Position numbers and translations under genes: made by a program. This document shows positions 1-8,749 of a DNA stretch of 64,000 nt, piece after piece (position 1 is the stretch's first letter; the number at the start of each line of letters is the position of its first letter). Location: positions 41,953 through 105,952 of the forward strand of contig JAGYIP010000010.1 in NCBI GenBank assembly GCA_018402635.1, in the 5' to 3' direction. The notes beneath the pieces are model-generated. The model did not search any database. It was not told the DNA's origin and saw nothing but the letters and a program-made list of their open reading frames with translations. The DNA is from Burkholderiaceae bacterium. GTDB taxonomy: Bacteria; Pseudomonadota; Gammaproteobacteria; Burkholderiales; Burkholderiaceae_A.

Positions 1-786
1 TGTCCGCCGAGCCAGGGCCTGCCTTGGGCTGCCCGACCAATCATGACAGCATCTGCGCCAGTCTGGTTCAGCACCATCAGTGCCTTTGGGCCCGAGTCGA
101 TATCGCCGTTGGCAACAACAGGAATTTGAACCGCGGCCTTTACCTGGGCAATGGTCTCGTACTCGGCCTGGCCCTCTGTACTGGTCTTCGCGAGTGCGGC
201 CATGCACCGTGACCATGGCCACACCTTCGGCCTCGGCAATGCGTGCGAGCTGCACCGCGTTTCGCTGATTGCGGCTGTAGCCGGTTCGCATTTTAAGTGT
301 TACGGGTACATCCATGCCCTGAAGGCTTTTGACCACCGCCCTAAGAATGTCGGCGACCTGTTTTTCATCCTGCATCAGCGCTGAACCGGCCGCCTTGTTG
401 CAGACCTTCTTGGCGGGGCAGCCCATGTTGATGTCGATAATGTCGGCGCCACGGTTGGCGTTAAAGCGTGCCGCCTCGGCAAGTATGGCGGCGTCGCCCC
501 CGGCAATTTGCACGGCCTTTGGCGCGTGCTCACCCTCGTGGTTGATGCGGCGACTGGTCTTCTCGGTGGCCCAGAGCAGGGCATTGGAGGCCGCCATTTC
601 ACTAACTGCATAGCCTGCGCCGAGGCTGCGACAAAGCTGCCGGTAAGGGCGGTCGGTGACCCCCGCCATGGGCGCAACAAAGACGCGGTTTGCAAGCAGG
701 TGGCGGCCGATGGCAAGGGGTTTTGTGAAAACAGGAAGGCCTGAAGCGGGGGCCTGCATAGAGGCAGAATGAACGACCGACGTCAT
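1..786 (-). CDS. dusB: tRNA-dihydrouridine synthase B, 3' end cut by window, one frameshift
   Basis: FMN-dependent enzyme that reduces uridine to dihydrouridine in tRNA. The translation from ATG at 786 shows the N-terminal FMN-barrel motif [12 protein letters not shown] near residue 40 and the catalytic-cysteine motif NMGCPAKKV near residue 123. Further on come [20 protein letters not shown], then IPVVANGDI and [11 protein letters not shown] close to the window edge; this is DusB-type. The last part reads only after a frame change at about 170-174, where minus-strand AGAGGGCCAG should be AGAGGCCAG. One extra G breaks the frame and the homology resumes at once, so I take it as a sequence error. 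The start lies 8 bases after the pepP stop. In related bacteria dusB is often followed by fis, which would lie left of position 1. The C-terminal tRNA-binding part is outside the window. Confidence 0.9.
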   Translation of the reverse strand, partial: MTSVVHSASMQAPASGLPVFTKPLAIGRHLLANRVFVAPMAGVTDRPYRQLCRSLGAGYAVSEMAASNALLWATEKTSRRINHEGEHAPKAVQIAGGDAAILAEAARFNANRGADIIDINMGCPAKKVCNKAAGSALMQDEKQVADILRAVVKSLQGMDVPVTLKMRTGYSRNQRNAVQLARIAEAEGVAMVTVHGRTREDQYRGPGRVRDHCPGKGRGSNSCCCQRRYRLGPKGTDGAEPDWRRCCHDWSGSPRQALARRT

Positions 787-794
787 GGTGAGAC

Positions 795-2243
795 CTAGGC
801 CCGACCCGCCATCAGGTCCTCAATTGCCTGCGGGTCGACCGGAACCCCACGTGTAATGAGTTCGCAGCCCTGCTCGGTTACAAGGGCGTCGTCTTCAATG
901 CGAATGCCTATATTCCAAAAGGCTTCGGGCAGACTTGGCGAGGGCCGAAGGTAAAGACCGGGCTCAAGCGTTAGCACCATGCCGGGTGCAAGGGGCTCGC
1001 AATAATCACCCACGTCGTGCACATCCATGCCAAGCCAATGGCCTGTGCGATGCATGTAATAGGTTTTGTAGGCCTCGGTCTCAATGGCCTGCTCGACGGT
1101 TGTCGATGCGATCAGCCGCAGGTGAATAAGGCCTTCGCAGAGCACACGCACAGCAGCCTCGTGCGGCGCAGTGAATGCAGCCCCTGCAACAGTGGCCGCC
1201 CTCGCAGCCTCTTGCGCTGCCAGCACCACTTCGTACACAGCCTTCTGCTCGGGGCTGAAGCGGCCCGACACCGGAAAGCTGCGGGTAATGTCGCTGGCGT
1301 AGCCGTGAAGCTCGCAGCCTGCGTCAATTAAAAGCATCTCGCCTTCACGCATCACACGATGGCCTGCCCGGTGATGAAGAATGCAGCTGTGCGGCCCACC
1401 GGCCACAATGGACCCATAGGCCACCGACTCGGCCCCTTGGCCTCGAAAAGCCTGAAGCAAGACCGCCTCAATGTTGTACTCGGCAAGCCCGGGACGTGTG
1501 GTCTGCATGGCCAGGCAGTGGGCCTTGGCGGAAATGGCTGCCGCCTGCCGCATGGTCATCATTTCGGCCTGGTCTTTAAACAGACGCTGTCGGGCAACCA
1601 GGTCTCCTAGCGACAAAAGCTCACTGGGTGCTTTTTTTCCTGCCCTGGCCTTGGAGCGGCATTGCTGCAGCCAGCCTGAGAGGCGAGACTCAATGGCCTG
1701 CGATTCTGCCCAGGGTGCGACCAGGGTTGGCTGGTCGATAAGCAACTCGGGCAGATCGTTGTCGATTTCGGCAAGTGACAGAGACTCATCAAAAAGATAA
1801 CGTTCGGCGGCCTGCTCGGGCCCCGTGCGCACGCCGTCCCAGATCTCTCGCTCGGGATCGCGAGGCAGGCAGTAGAGCCGATCGGTCATCTCGCCGTGGG
1901 CGTCAATTCGCATAACCAGCCAGGCATCGGGCTCTGGAAAGCCCGTGAGGTAGAAGAAGTCGCTGTTGAAGCGAAAGGCATACGGGTTGTCGCGGTTACG
2001 AAGAATTTCCTTGCCACTGAAGGCAAGAACAATGGCTGGTCGCCCATTGGATCGAGCGGCCACGGCCCGAGCCAGTGCCTGACGCCTCTGCCGGTGGGCC
2101 TCGCCATGAACGGGGCCGACAACAGGCTCTGGCCTTAGGTGGCTTGGCAACTGCTCGACAAAGAGGGTCTGGTCTGACGCGACCGATTGGGTGTTTAGAC
2201 TGGCCATAGATACGATGGTAGATCTTTCTGGCTGTTGATCCAT
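795..2243 (-). CDS. pepP: Xaa-Pro aminopeptidase (PepP, M24B family)
   Basis: Cytoplasmic dinuclear-metal (usually Mn) peptidase that removes the N-terminal residue before a proline. The N-terminal creatinase-like domain (LAFSGKEILRNRDNPYAFR, then FYLTGFPEPDAWLV) precedes a pita-bread domain. The five expected metal ligands can be placed: two Asp in LLIDAGCELHGYASDITRSF, His in TGHWLGMDVHDVG, Glu in LTLEPGLYL and Glu in GIRIEDDALV. About 440-480 residues is normal for the family. The start is uncertain. ATG 2243 overlaps murU by 49 bases; ATG 2206 overlaps it by only 12 bases, and neither has a strong ribosome-binding site. It sits between murU and dusB on the same strand with almost no spacing, so it is probably co-transcribed. 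Many betaproteobacteria have ubiH-like genes between pepP and dusB; here there is none. Confidence 0.93.
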   Translation of the reverse strand: MDQQPERSTIVSMASLNTQSVASDQTLFVEQLPSHLRPEPVVGPVHGEAHRQRRQALARAVAARSNGRPAIVLAFSGKEILRNRDNPYAFRFNSDFFYLTGFPEPDAWLVMRIDAHGEMTDRLYCLPRDPEREIWDGVRTGPEQAAERYLFDESLSLAEIDNDLPELLIDQPTLVAPWAESQAIESRLSGWLQQCRSKARAGKKAPSELLSLGDLVARQRLFKDQAEMMTMRQAAAISAKAHCLAMQTTRPGLAEYNIEAVLLQAFRGQGAESVAYGSIVAGGPHSCILHHRAGHRVMREGEMLLIDAGCELHGYASDITRSFPVSGRFSPEQKAVYEVVLAAQEAARAATVAGAAFTAPHEAAVRVLCEGLIHLRLIASTTVEQAIETEAYKTYYMHRTGHWLGMDVHDVGDYCEPLAPGMVLTLEPGLYLRPSPSLPEAFWNIGIRIEDDALVTEQGCELITRGVPVDPQAIEDLMAGRA

Positions 2244-2920
2244 TGAAGCCGCTCAGGGGTTCCTACATCAACCCAAAGCCCATTATGAAGCCTACCTTGA
2301 AGCCGACCCTCTTCGGCCGCCGTTTGCAGCATGGGCCCAAGGGCCTGCCGCTGGCCGTGGGCCAGGTTTGAAAAAAGGCGCGGATGAAAAAGGCCAATGC
2401 CCGAATAGGTAAGGGCTGTGGCTCCAGCCAACTTTCTTCCAAGCCGCTGGTCTTCATTCAACACAAAGTCGCCCTCCGGATGGTGCTGCGGGTTCTTCAC
2501 CACTATAAGCAGGGCATCGGTGGGCTTCTCGGCATTTGTAAAGACATGGGCAAGGGTCTCGGCTGTTTGAAACGGCCAGTCGCACAAGACATCACCATTA
2601 ATAACAAGAAAGGGCGTGTCAAGGTCGGCCCAGGGTCGGGCGGTTGCAATGCCTCCCGCCGTCTCAAGGGCGCCTTCGGGCTCGCGACTGTAGCGAATAC
2701 CCAGCCCAAAGCGACTGCCATCGCCAAGCGCTTGCTCAATCATCTGGCCAAGGTGGGCAGTGTTAATAACAACCTGTTGAAAGCCTTGCGCAGAAAGCCG
2801 TAGCAGATGCCATTCAATCAAAGGCCTTCCATGCACGGGCACAAGCGGCTTGGGGCAGTGGTCTGTCAGGGGTCGAAGCCTTTCGCCTCGACCCGCAGAA
2901 AGAATCATGGCCTGCATCAC
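2195..2920 (-). CDS. murU: N-acetylmuramate alpha-1-phosphate uridylyltransferase
   Basis: Nucleotidyltransferase that makes UDP-MurNAc from MurNAc-1-phosphate in the peptidoglycan recycling route that bypasses de novo synthesis (described in Pseudomonas). The 241-residue protein starts with the sugar-nucleotidyltransferase signature: AMILSAGRGERLRPLT, then CPKPLVPVHGRPLIEWHL. The metal-binding Asp follows in FLVINGDVLCDWPF near residue 110, and WVDVGTPERL lies near the C-terminus. Its ATG overlaps the amgK stop (ATGA), the arrangement expected for translational coupling. Together with amgK just upstream it forms the complete AmgK-MurU pair, which is the main reason for choosing MurU over other GlmU/RfbA-like enzymes. 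The 3' end overlaps the pepP start. Confidence 0.9.
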   Translation of the reverse strand: MMQAMILSAGRGERLRPLTDHCPKPLVPVHGRPLIEWHLLRLSAQGFQQVVINTAHLGQMIEQALGDGSRFGLGIRYSREPEGALETAGGIATARPWADLDTPFLVINGDVLCDWPFQTAETLAHVFTNAEKPTDALLIVVKNPQHHPEGDFVLNEDQRLGRKLAGATALTYSGIGLFHPRLFSNLAHGQRQALGPMLQTAAEEGRLQGRLHNGLWVDVGTPERLQWINSQKDLPSYLWPV

Positions 2921-3975
2921 TAGAAGCTGTAAACGGTCTGGCTAACCGTTCCTTCGGCTCGCCGCAAAAGCCTTGCCAAGGGTGCAAGCTCAAGGTAACG
3001 GTTGGCGACCTGCTGCGCATCTTTAAGAACCTTCGGAATATCCTTCAGGTAGCCGTCTTTGCCGTCTCGAATCGAGAGCCGGGCAAAAATGCCCAAGACC
3101 TTGAGGTGGCGTTGCAGGCCCATGTACTCGAAGTCTCGGTAGAAGTCTGCGAAGTCCTCAGCCAGGGGCAGCCCCGCTGCGCGCGCGTCGTGCCAGTAGC
3201 GAATGGCCCAGTCCATTTGGGTGGGCTCGGGCCATTGAACATAGGCATCGCGAAGCAGGCTGACCAGGTCGTAAGTTATTGGGCCAACCACCGCGTCCTG
3301 GAAGTCAAGAATGCCTGGTGCTTGTGAGGGCCGGTGGGCATCCACCATGAGGTTGCGGCTGTGGTAGTCGCGATGGACAAGAACCGTGGGCTGGGCCAAG
3401 GCCCTTTCTACAAGCAGCGCCTCGGTGCGCTCGAGCATGGCCTTCTCGGCATCGCTAAGGCAGAGTTGCAGGTGCTTCTCAAGGTACCAGGTGGGAAAGA
3501 GCTGCATTTCATCGCGCAGACGTTGGGCATCGTAGGCGGGCAGTACGCCAATGGCGGCACGACCGGCTTTAAGACTCCAGACCTGCAGTTCAATGAGAGC
3601 CCTCTGGGCAGCCTGGTAGAAGGCGTTGGCCGGCTCGGCGGCGAAGCTTGTCTTTTCTAAAGCCTGCAGCAACGTCGTCTGGCCGAAGTCTTCAAGAAGT
3701 AGAAAACCATCCTGCGCCTGCTCAGCAAGTGTTTTCGGCGCCCGCAGCCCCGCTTTAAGGAAAAGACCCTGAACCCTTAGGAAGGGCTCGAGTGGCTCTC
3801 GGTCGGGCGGGGAGTCCATAAGAATGGCGGTGCCACCACCCGTGCCGTACCGAACTCGAAAATATCGCCGGAAAGAGGCATCAGCCGAGGCAGGGGCCAG
3901 TGTTTCAGGCTGGGCAAGAGGCAGGCTTTGAAGCCAGCGTTGGGCGGCTTCTCGCCTTAGGTCAGAAAGGGTCAT
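2920..3975 (-). CDS. amgK: N-acetylmuramate/N-acetylglucosamine anomeric kinase (APH fold)
   Basis: Sugar kinase of the aminoglycoside-phosphotransferase fold that phosphorylates the anomeric position of MurNAc and GlcNAc recovered from peptidoglycan; MurU then uses the product. The 351-residue length fits. Kinase landmarks are the nucleotide-binding N-lobe (ASFRRYFRVRYGTGGGTAIL), the catalytic loop VHRDYHSRNLMV near residue 200 and the metal-binding Asp in GILDFQDAVVGP near residue 225. The gene is the first of the amgK-murU-pepP-dusB run. It is divergent from lptD, with only 17 bases between the two start codons, so the promoters of each must lie inside the other gene's 5' end or overlap in that tiny gap. 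The same amgK-murU//lptD-surA arrangement is known from pseudomonads and other proteobacteria. Confidence 0.9.
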   Translation of the reverse strand: MTLSDLRREAAQRWLQSLPLAQPETLAPASADASFRRYFRVRYGTGGGTAILMDSPPDREPLEPFLRVQGLFLKAGLRAPKTLAEQAQDGFLLLEDFGQTTLLQALEKTSFAAEPANAFYQAAQRALIELQVWSLKAGRAAIGVLPAYDAQRLRDEMQLFPTWYLEKHLQLCLSDAEKAMLERTEALLVERALAQPTVLVHRDYHSRNLMVDAHRPSQAPGILDFQDAVVGPITYDLVSLLRDAYVQWPEPTQMDWAIRYWHDARAAGLPLAEDFADFYRDFEYMGLQRHLKVLGIFARLSIRDGKDGYLKDIPKVLKDAQQVANRYLELAPLARLLRRAEGTVSQTVYSF

Positions 3976-3992
3976 GGTCCTTATAATAATTT

Positions 3993-6479
3993 ATGCCTAT
4001 CAAGCCTTTGTGGCCTCTTCTTGCCTTTTCCCCTGTTTTTCTTTTCGGCAGCCTTAGCTGGGCCGCCGAATGCAGGCTGGGCGCAACACCCTCGTCATTC
4101 GAACCGACCCTTGTTCGCCTTCAAGACACCGCAGGTGGAACTCCAGCCAGCCGTCCTTCTTCCCAAGGCGCTGGTGTGGGCTTCTCCGAGGGCGGTTACC
4201 TTGGTTTTCTTCCCCTTCGATTGGACCCAAGGCTTAATCTGCTGCCCTCGAGCGCCCAGACCCCAGCCTATTTGTTTGGCCAGGCCCTTGATGGCCAGTT
4301 TCAAGACCAGGTTCGTATGGAGGGTGAGGCTGCCCTTCGACAGCTTGGTTTTTCGCTCAAGGCCAATCAGCTCACCATGGACATGGTTCCGAATCGGCTT
4401 ATCGCTCGGGGGGAGGTGACGCTCTTTCGCGAGGGCGAGTTGTACAAAGGGCCCGAACTCACTCTTGATCTGGGTACTCAGCAGGGCTGGTTTCGTAATG
4501 TGAGCTACGAGTTCAGCAGCCTTAATGCAACAGGGCAGGCCGAGCGCATCGACTTTATTCAGCCCGGTGAGGTTGTCTTGTCCAATGCCAGCTTTACCAC
4601 CTGCCCGGTGGATCGACCTGCCTGGCGGCTTGAGAGTAAGACCTTGGCCGTGGACCAGGTTCGTGAAATAGCCAGCAGCCAGGGCAGCCAGCTTTATTGG
4701 GGAGATACCCCTTTGCTGCCCTTGGGCGATCTCTCCTTTTCAATAGGGGAGCAACGAAAGTCGGGTGTGCTGCCGCCTCTTTACAGAGTCACCTCCAACC
4801 TCGGGCTGGAGCTTGAAGTTCCTTATTACTGGAACATCGCACCTAACCGAGATATGACGTTAAGTCCGCGATTGATTCAGCGACGGGGGCTAATGCTTGG
4901 CGCTGAGGGGCGATACCTCTGGCATCGAGGGTATGGAACCCTCGATGTTGACTATCTTCCCAATGACCAAGTGATCAAGGCTGATAGGCATCGACTTGAG
5001 ATGAATCATGTTTTTCAGGCCCGCCCCGACCTGCGGCTAAGCATAGACGCTGCTCGTGTGTCGGACGACAGCTACTTCGCAGATTTTGGAGGCTCGCTTC
5101 TTGGCTCTTCCCGAAGGGTTTTACCTGTATTAATCAGTGCGGATGCACATTGGAAGGGCGTTCAGATGGCCGCTCAGGTGCAAGAGTTCCAAGTGCTGCA
5201 AGACCCGAACGCTCCCATTATTGCTCCCTATGCTTGGTTGCCGCGTTTTGTTGCAAGTCGATCGGGCACGTTTGAGCCAAATCTTTTTTCTCAAGGAGCG
5301 TCACTTCCTCGAGTGAAGTGGAAAAGCGACTTTGAGGCTATTTCCTTTCGACATCCAACGCTTGCCGAGGGGGATCGTTTCGTAGTGAGAACCAGTGCAG
5401 AGCTCCCAATACAACTTGGTGTTGTCGAAACGAGGGCTCGACTTGGTCTTCATACAACCCATTACATACACAGGAAAAACGGTAGTCTCGAGGAGACGGG
5501 CAGACGTTTTTTTGGGGGTCTTCGAGACCCAGCGCTTGGTGTCTTCCAGCCCAATATCGGCGAGGCTACCGAGTCGTATTCGCGGGTTTTGCCGTCGTTT
5601 AGCCTCGATGCCTCGACGACGTTAGAGCGAGACATTCGTTGGCAGAGTAAGAACGATATCTTGACGATTGAACCGCGGATGCTTTACGTCTACACACCCT
5701 TTAAGGACCAAGAAAAGCTTCCGGTTTTTGATGCGGCTCAGCCTACCGTTAGCTTTGCTCAGATCTTATCTGACAGAGTTTTTAGTGGCCAAGACAGGAT
5801 TGCAGACCAGAATCATCTAACGACAGCGTTAACAGGTCGGGTTCTTGATAATGAGACGGGACAGGAAAGGCTGCGGGCTTCTTTTGCCCAGCGTTTCTAT
5901 TTCACAAAGCAGGGCGTTGTCTTGCCCGGCCAGACGCCTCGAGAAGACATGGAGAGCGACCTTTTTGCCGAAGGCGGATTTTCGGCCTTTCGAGATTGGC
6001 GCTTTGATGCGGTTGGGCAGTACACCGCCAGACAGGGGCGCTGGCAAGGGGGGGCTGCTTCGGCCAGGTATGAGCCGCGCCCCGGGTATTCCGCTTACAT
6101 GTCGTATCGCTTCACCAGGGATTCAGTCAATGTCATCGATCTCGCGTTTCAGGCGCCTGTCGCAAAGAATTGGTATGCGGTTGGCAGGTACAGTTACTCG
6201 CTTGCACACAAGGAAAATGGTATTCAAATGGATGCTGGCCTCGTCGAGGCCATTGCCGGGTTTGAATACGATGGCGGCTGTTGGGTGGGCCGTGTTGTCT
6301 TGCAGCGCTTTGCCACGGCAGCGCAGGAGACCAATACAGCGGTATTCTTACAGATTGAGCTCAATGGCATTGCCAGGGTGGGCACCGATCCGCTGCAGGT
6401 TTTACGTCGTAGTATTCCAAGCTACCGCATGGTGAACCAGTTGGCGCCTGGTCCTGCAAGGTTTGAGAACTTCCAGTAG
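3993..6479 (+). CDS. lptD: LPS-assembly outer-membrane protein LptD
   Basis: Outer-membrane beta-barrel that, with LptE, inserts lipopolysaccharide into the outer leaflet. The protein of 828 residues begins with a cleavable signal (basic MPIKPLWPLL, hydrophobic stretch, ending SLSWAA). A periplasmic OstA/LptA-like jelly-roll follows (QLTMDMVPNRLIARGEVTLF around residues 125-145, then a run typical of the N-domain to FTTCPVDRPAWRLESKTLAV). A long barrel domain runs to the end, with alternating aromatic strands such as GYSAYMSYRFTRDSVNVID and WYAVGRYSYSLAHK. Cysteines in the N-domain (TTCPV) and near the C-terminus (DGGCWVGRV) could provide the interdomain disulphide known for LptD. surA follows directly, as in most proteobacteria. 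Length is within the usual 750-850. Confidence 0.95.
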   Translation: MPIKPLWPLLAFSPVFLFGSLSWAAECRLGATPSSFEPTLVRLQDTAGGTPASRPSSQGAGVGFSEGGYLGFLPLRLDPRLNLLPSSAQTPAYLFGQALDGQFQDQVRMEGEAALRQLGFSLKANQLTMDMVPNRLIARGEVTLFREGELYKGPELTLDLGTQQGWFRNVSYEFSSLNATGQAERIDFIQPGEVVLSNASFTTCPVDRPAWRLESKTLAVDQVREIASSQGSQLYWGDTPLLPLGDLSFSIGEQRKSGVLPPLYRVTSNLGLELEVPYYWNIAPNRDMTLSPRLIQRRGLMLGAEGRYLWHRGYGTLDVDYLPNDQVIKADRHRLEMNHVFQARPDLRLSIDAARVSDDSYFADFGGSLLGSSRRVLPVLISADAHWKGVQMAAQVQEFQVLQDPNAPIIAPYAWLPRFVASRSGTFEPNLFSQGASLPRVKWKSDFEAISFRHPTLAEGDRFVVRTSAELPIQLGVVETRARLGLHTTHYIHRKNGSLEETGRRFFGGLRDPALGVFQPNIGEATESYSRVLPSFSLDASTTLERDIRWQSKNDILTIEPRMLYVYTPFKDQEKLPVFDAAQPTVSFAQILSDRVFSGQDRIADQNHLTTALTGRVLDNETGQERLRASFAQRFYFTKQGVVLPGQTPREDMESDLFAEGGFSAFRDWRFDAVGQYTARQGRWQGGAASARYEPRPGYSAYMSYRFTRDSVNVIDLAFQAPVAKNWYAVGRYSYSLAHKENGIQMDAGLVEAIAGFEYDGGCWVGRVVLQRFATAAQETNTAVFLQIELNGIARVGTDPLQVLRRSIPSYRMVNQLAPGPARFENFQ

Positions 6480-6571
6480 CCCGTTGGCCTTAGGGCACAG
6501 AGTAAGAAAGGTAGGAATGGCATTGCGAAGACCAGTTAGTCAAACAGAGGAGCGATCCCAGGGCCTGGCTG

Positions 6572-7933
6572 TTGCGCATCTTTTTTGTGTTGGCATCGCC
6601 TCGGTCCTTCATCTGGGCTCAGCCCACATCGGCAAACGCTCAGTCGGGTCTGTCGCCGGGCATTTCAAATAACTCACCGTCGTTAGCGCAACCCTTAGGC
6701 CAGGCCCGCGCACCCATACTGCTTGACCGAGTTGTGGCGGTGGTCAACAACGATGTCATTGTCGAGAGCGAACTGCGCCGTCGGCTCGACCAGGTGCGCC
6801 GCAACCTTGCCCGCCCGGGCCAGGCCCTTCCCCCCGAGCAGGTCTTGCGTGACCAGGTGCTCGACCGCATGACCACCGACCTTGCCTTGCTTCAGCGAGC
6901 ACTTGAGGCGGGCCTGCAGGTTGATAACCAAAGCCTTGATCGCGCCATTGTGAGGCTAGCTGAATCCAATGGCCTAACCGTCTCTGCCCTTCGTAATCAG
7001 CTTAGAGCAGAAGGCGTCAGTTTTGAAACCTTCCGCGAGGACATTCGCGATGAAATTACCATCTCAAGGCTGCGTGAACGCGACGTGGAGAACCGCCTTC
7101 GAATATCGGATTCCGAAATCGATGCCTTTCTTGAGTCGCAGGGCCAAAGCCTTAAAAGAGTCGAGGAGTGGCAGATCTCGCAAATTCTCATTCCTCTTCG
7201 TTCAGACGCCTCCGAGCAAGAGCTTCAAGAGGCAACCCAGCGCATAAAGGCTTGGGCAGAGGCTGTTCGTAAGTCAGAGGCCTCTTTTGCCGAGCTTGCA
7301 AGGCAACACTCCAAGTCGCCCGAGGCAGCCCAAGGCGGCGCCCTGGGCTGGCGGTCTTCGGAACGTATGCCCTCGCTTTTCTTCCAGGCAGTTAAAGACC
7401 TCCAGGCAGGCGACCTAACGACGCCCTTGCGCAGTGGCAATGGCCTGCATCTTCTGCGTGTTGACGACCGACGGGTTGCCATTGGTGGTGAGCTTGTTGA
7501 TGTCTATCGGGCGCGCCATATTCTTATTCGGGTGGATGCCAATACCTCCGAAGAGCAGGCCGCACGCAGGCTTGCCGATCTGCGCGATCGGCTCAAGCTT
7601 GGGGAGCCCTTTGAGCGACTGGCGCGCGCTGTTTCGCAGGACCCGGGCTCTGCTGCAAAAGGCGGTGAGCTCGACTGGGCCTACCCTGGCGACCTGGTAC
7701 CCGAGTTTGAGCGGGCATTGGCTCAGCTTCGGCCCGGTGAAATAAGCCCGCCTGTGCGGACCATGTTTGGGCTGCATCTTATTGAGCTTCTTGAGCGAAA
7801 GCGTGAGCCACTCTCCGAGGAACGTTTTCGGCTGGCAGCCCGTCTTGCCTTGCGGGATCGCAAGTTGTCGGAGGCGGTGAATGACTGGATGCGCGAGGTG
7901 CGTGCCAACAGCTATGTGGAGATCAAGCCCTAG
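6572..7933 (+). CDS. surA: Periplasmic peptidyl-prolyl isomerase/chaperone SurA
   Basis: Chaperone for outer-membrane proteins, including LptD encoded just upstream. The mature region starts near ILLDRVVAVVNNDVIVESEL, the SurA N-domain. Two parvulin domains follow: about residues 205-305 (EEWQISQILIPL to HLLRVDDRR) and 320-420 (VYRARHILIRV to FGLHLIELLE), then the short C-terminal helix. The 5' end is doubtful. In this frame the only start is TTG at 6572, which gives a poor signal peptide (MRIFFVLASPRSFIWA). An ATG at 6517 with an AAGG-type site upstream lies in the preceding frame and reads a basic then hydrophobic leader (QGLAVAHLF). Removing one T from the T6 tract at 6581-6586 joins that leader to SurA, so the true start is probably 6517 with a sequence error. 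pdxA, often next, is absent; rsmA follows after 12 bases. Confidence 0.92.
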   Translation: MRIFFVLASPRSFIWAQPTSANAQSGLSPGISNNSPSLAQPLGQARAPILLDRVVAVVNNDVIVESELRRRLDQVRRNLARPGQALPPEQVLRDQVLDRMTTDLALLQRALEAGLQVDNQSLDRAIVRLAESNGLTVSALRNQLRAEGVSFETFREDIRDEITISRLRERDVENRLRISDSEIDAFLESQGQSLKRVEEWQISQILIPLRSDASEQELQEATQRIKAWAEAVRKSEASFAELARQHSKSPEAAQGGALGWRSSERMPSLFFQAVKDLQAGDLTTPLRSGNGLHLLRVDDRRVAIGGELVDVYRARHILIRVDANTSEEQAARRLADLRDRLKLGEPFERLARAVSQDPGSAAKGGELDWAYPGDLVPEFERALAQLRPGEISPPVRTMFGLHLIELLERKREPLSEERFRLAARLALRDRKLSEAVNDWMREVRANSYVEIKP

Positions 7934-7945
7934 GGCTCTACGGCC

Positions 7946-8749
7946 GTGAAAGCCAAGCGCCGGTTTGGTCAAAACTTTCTGCGCGACCAGGGTATTGCTC
8001 GTGCCATTGTTCGCTGCATTAACCCATCTCCAGGCCAGACGCTTGTTGAAATTGGGCCTGGCCAGGGTGCCCTGACGGGGCTGCTGCTTGAGCAGGCGGG
8101 CCGTCTTGCAGCCATTGAAATTGATGAAGACCTGCTTCCGGTTTTGCGTCAACGCTTAGAGCCCAAGGGGCTTCAGCTGATTGCCCAGGATGTCTTAACC
8201 GTTAACTTCAATTCGCTTGCTCATGAGCTGCAGGCCTCGACGCTTCGGGTGGTGGGCAATCTGCCCTACAACATCTCCTCGCCGGTTTTGTTTCATCTTC
8301 TTGCCTACAGCCATGCCATAGAAGATCAGACCTTTATGCTGCAAGAAGAGGTGGTGGACCGCATGGTTGCAGCCCCGGGATCGAAAACCTATGGGCGCCT
8401 CTCGGTCATGCTTCAGGCGAAATACGTCATGGAAAAGTGCCTGCATGTTCCGCCCGAGTCGTTCTGGCCGGTTCCCAAGGTTCAGTCGGCCGTGGTGCGC
8501 ATGCAGCCCTTGCCCGTCGAGAACCCGCTTGTAAAAGACTGGCAGGTATTTGGCGGTCTTGTGACTCAGGCTTTTTCATCTCGGCGCAAGATGATTCGAA
8601 ATACCTTGGCCGTTTACCTTGATCGGCTTGACCTTCAAGCCCTTGGCGTGGATGCTCGGCAGAGGCCGGAAGAACTAAGTGTGACTCAGTACGCAGGCCT
8701 TGCCAATCAGCTTACCGACTCAAACGTCACCCCTTTAAGCCCCTGCTGA
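7946..8749 (+). CDS. rsmA: 16S rRNA dimethyladenosine transferase RsmA (KsgA)
   Basis: SAM-dependent enzyme that dimethylates the two adjacent adenosines in helix 45 of 16S rRNA late in small-subunit assembly. The 267-residue protein has the expected order of motifs: KAKRRFGQNFLRD at the N-terminus, SAM-binding VEIGPGQGALTGLLLE (motif I) near residue 32, an acidic IEIDEDL, and the catalytic NLPYNISSPVLFHLL (motif IV) near residue 105. SRRKMIRNTL lies in the C-terminal domain. The start is GTG at 7946, 12 bases after the surA stop. Its last 43 bases overlap the 3' end of the convergent YgjP-like gene. The lptD-surA-rsmA order, without pdxA or apaG, is a shortened version of the familiar block. 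Confidence 0.95.
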   Translation: MKAKRRFGQNFLRDQGIARAIVRCINPSPGQTLVEIGPGQGALTGLLLEQAGRLAAIEIDEDLLPVLRQRLEPKGLQLIAQDVLTVNFNSLAHELQASTLRVVGNLPYNISSPVLFHLLAYSHAIEDQTFMLQEEVVDRMVAAPGSKTYGRLSVMLQAKYVMEKCLHVPPESFWPVPKVQSAVVRMQPLPVENPLVKDWQVFGGLVTQAFSSRRKMIRNTLAVYLDRLDLQALGVDARQRPEELSVTQYAGLANQLTDSNVTPLSPC

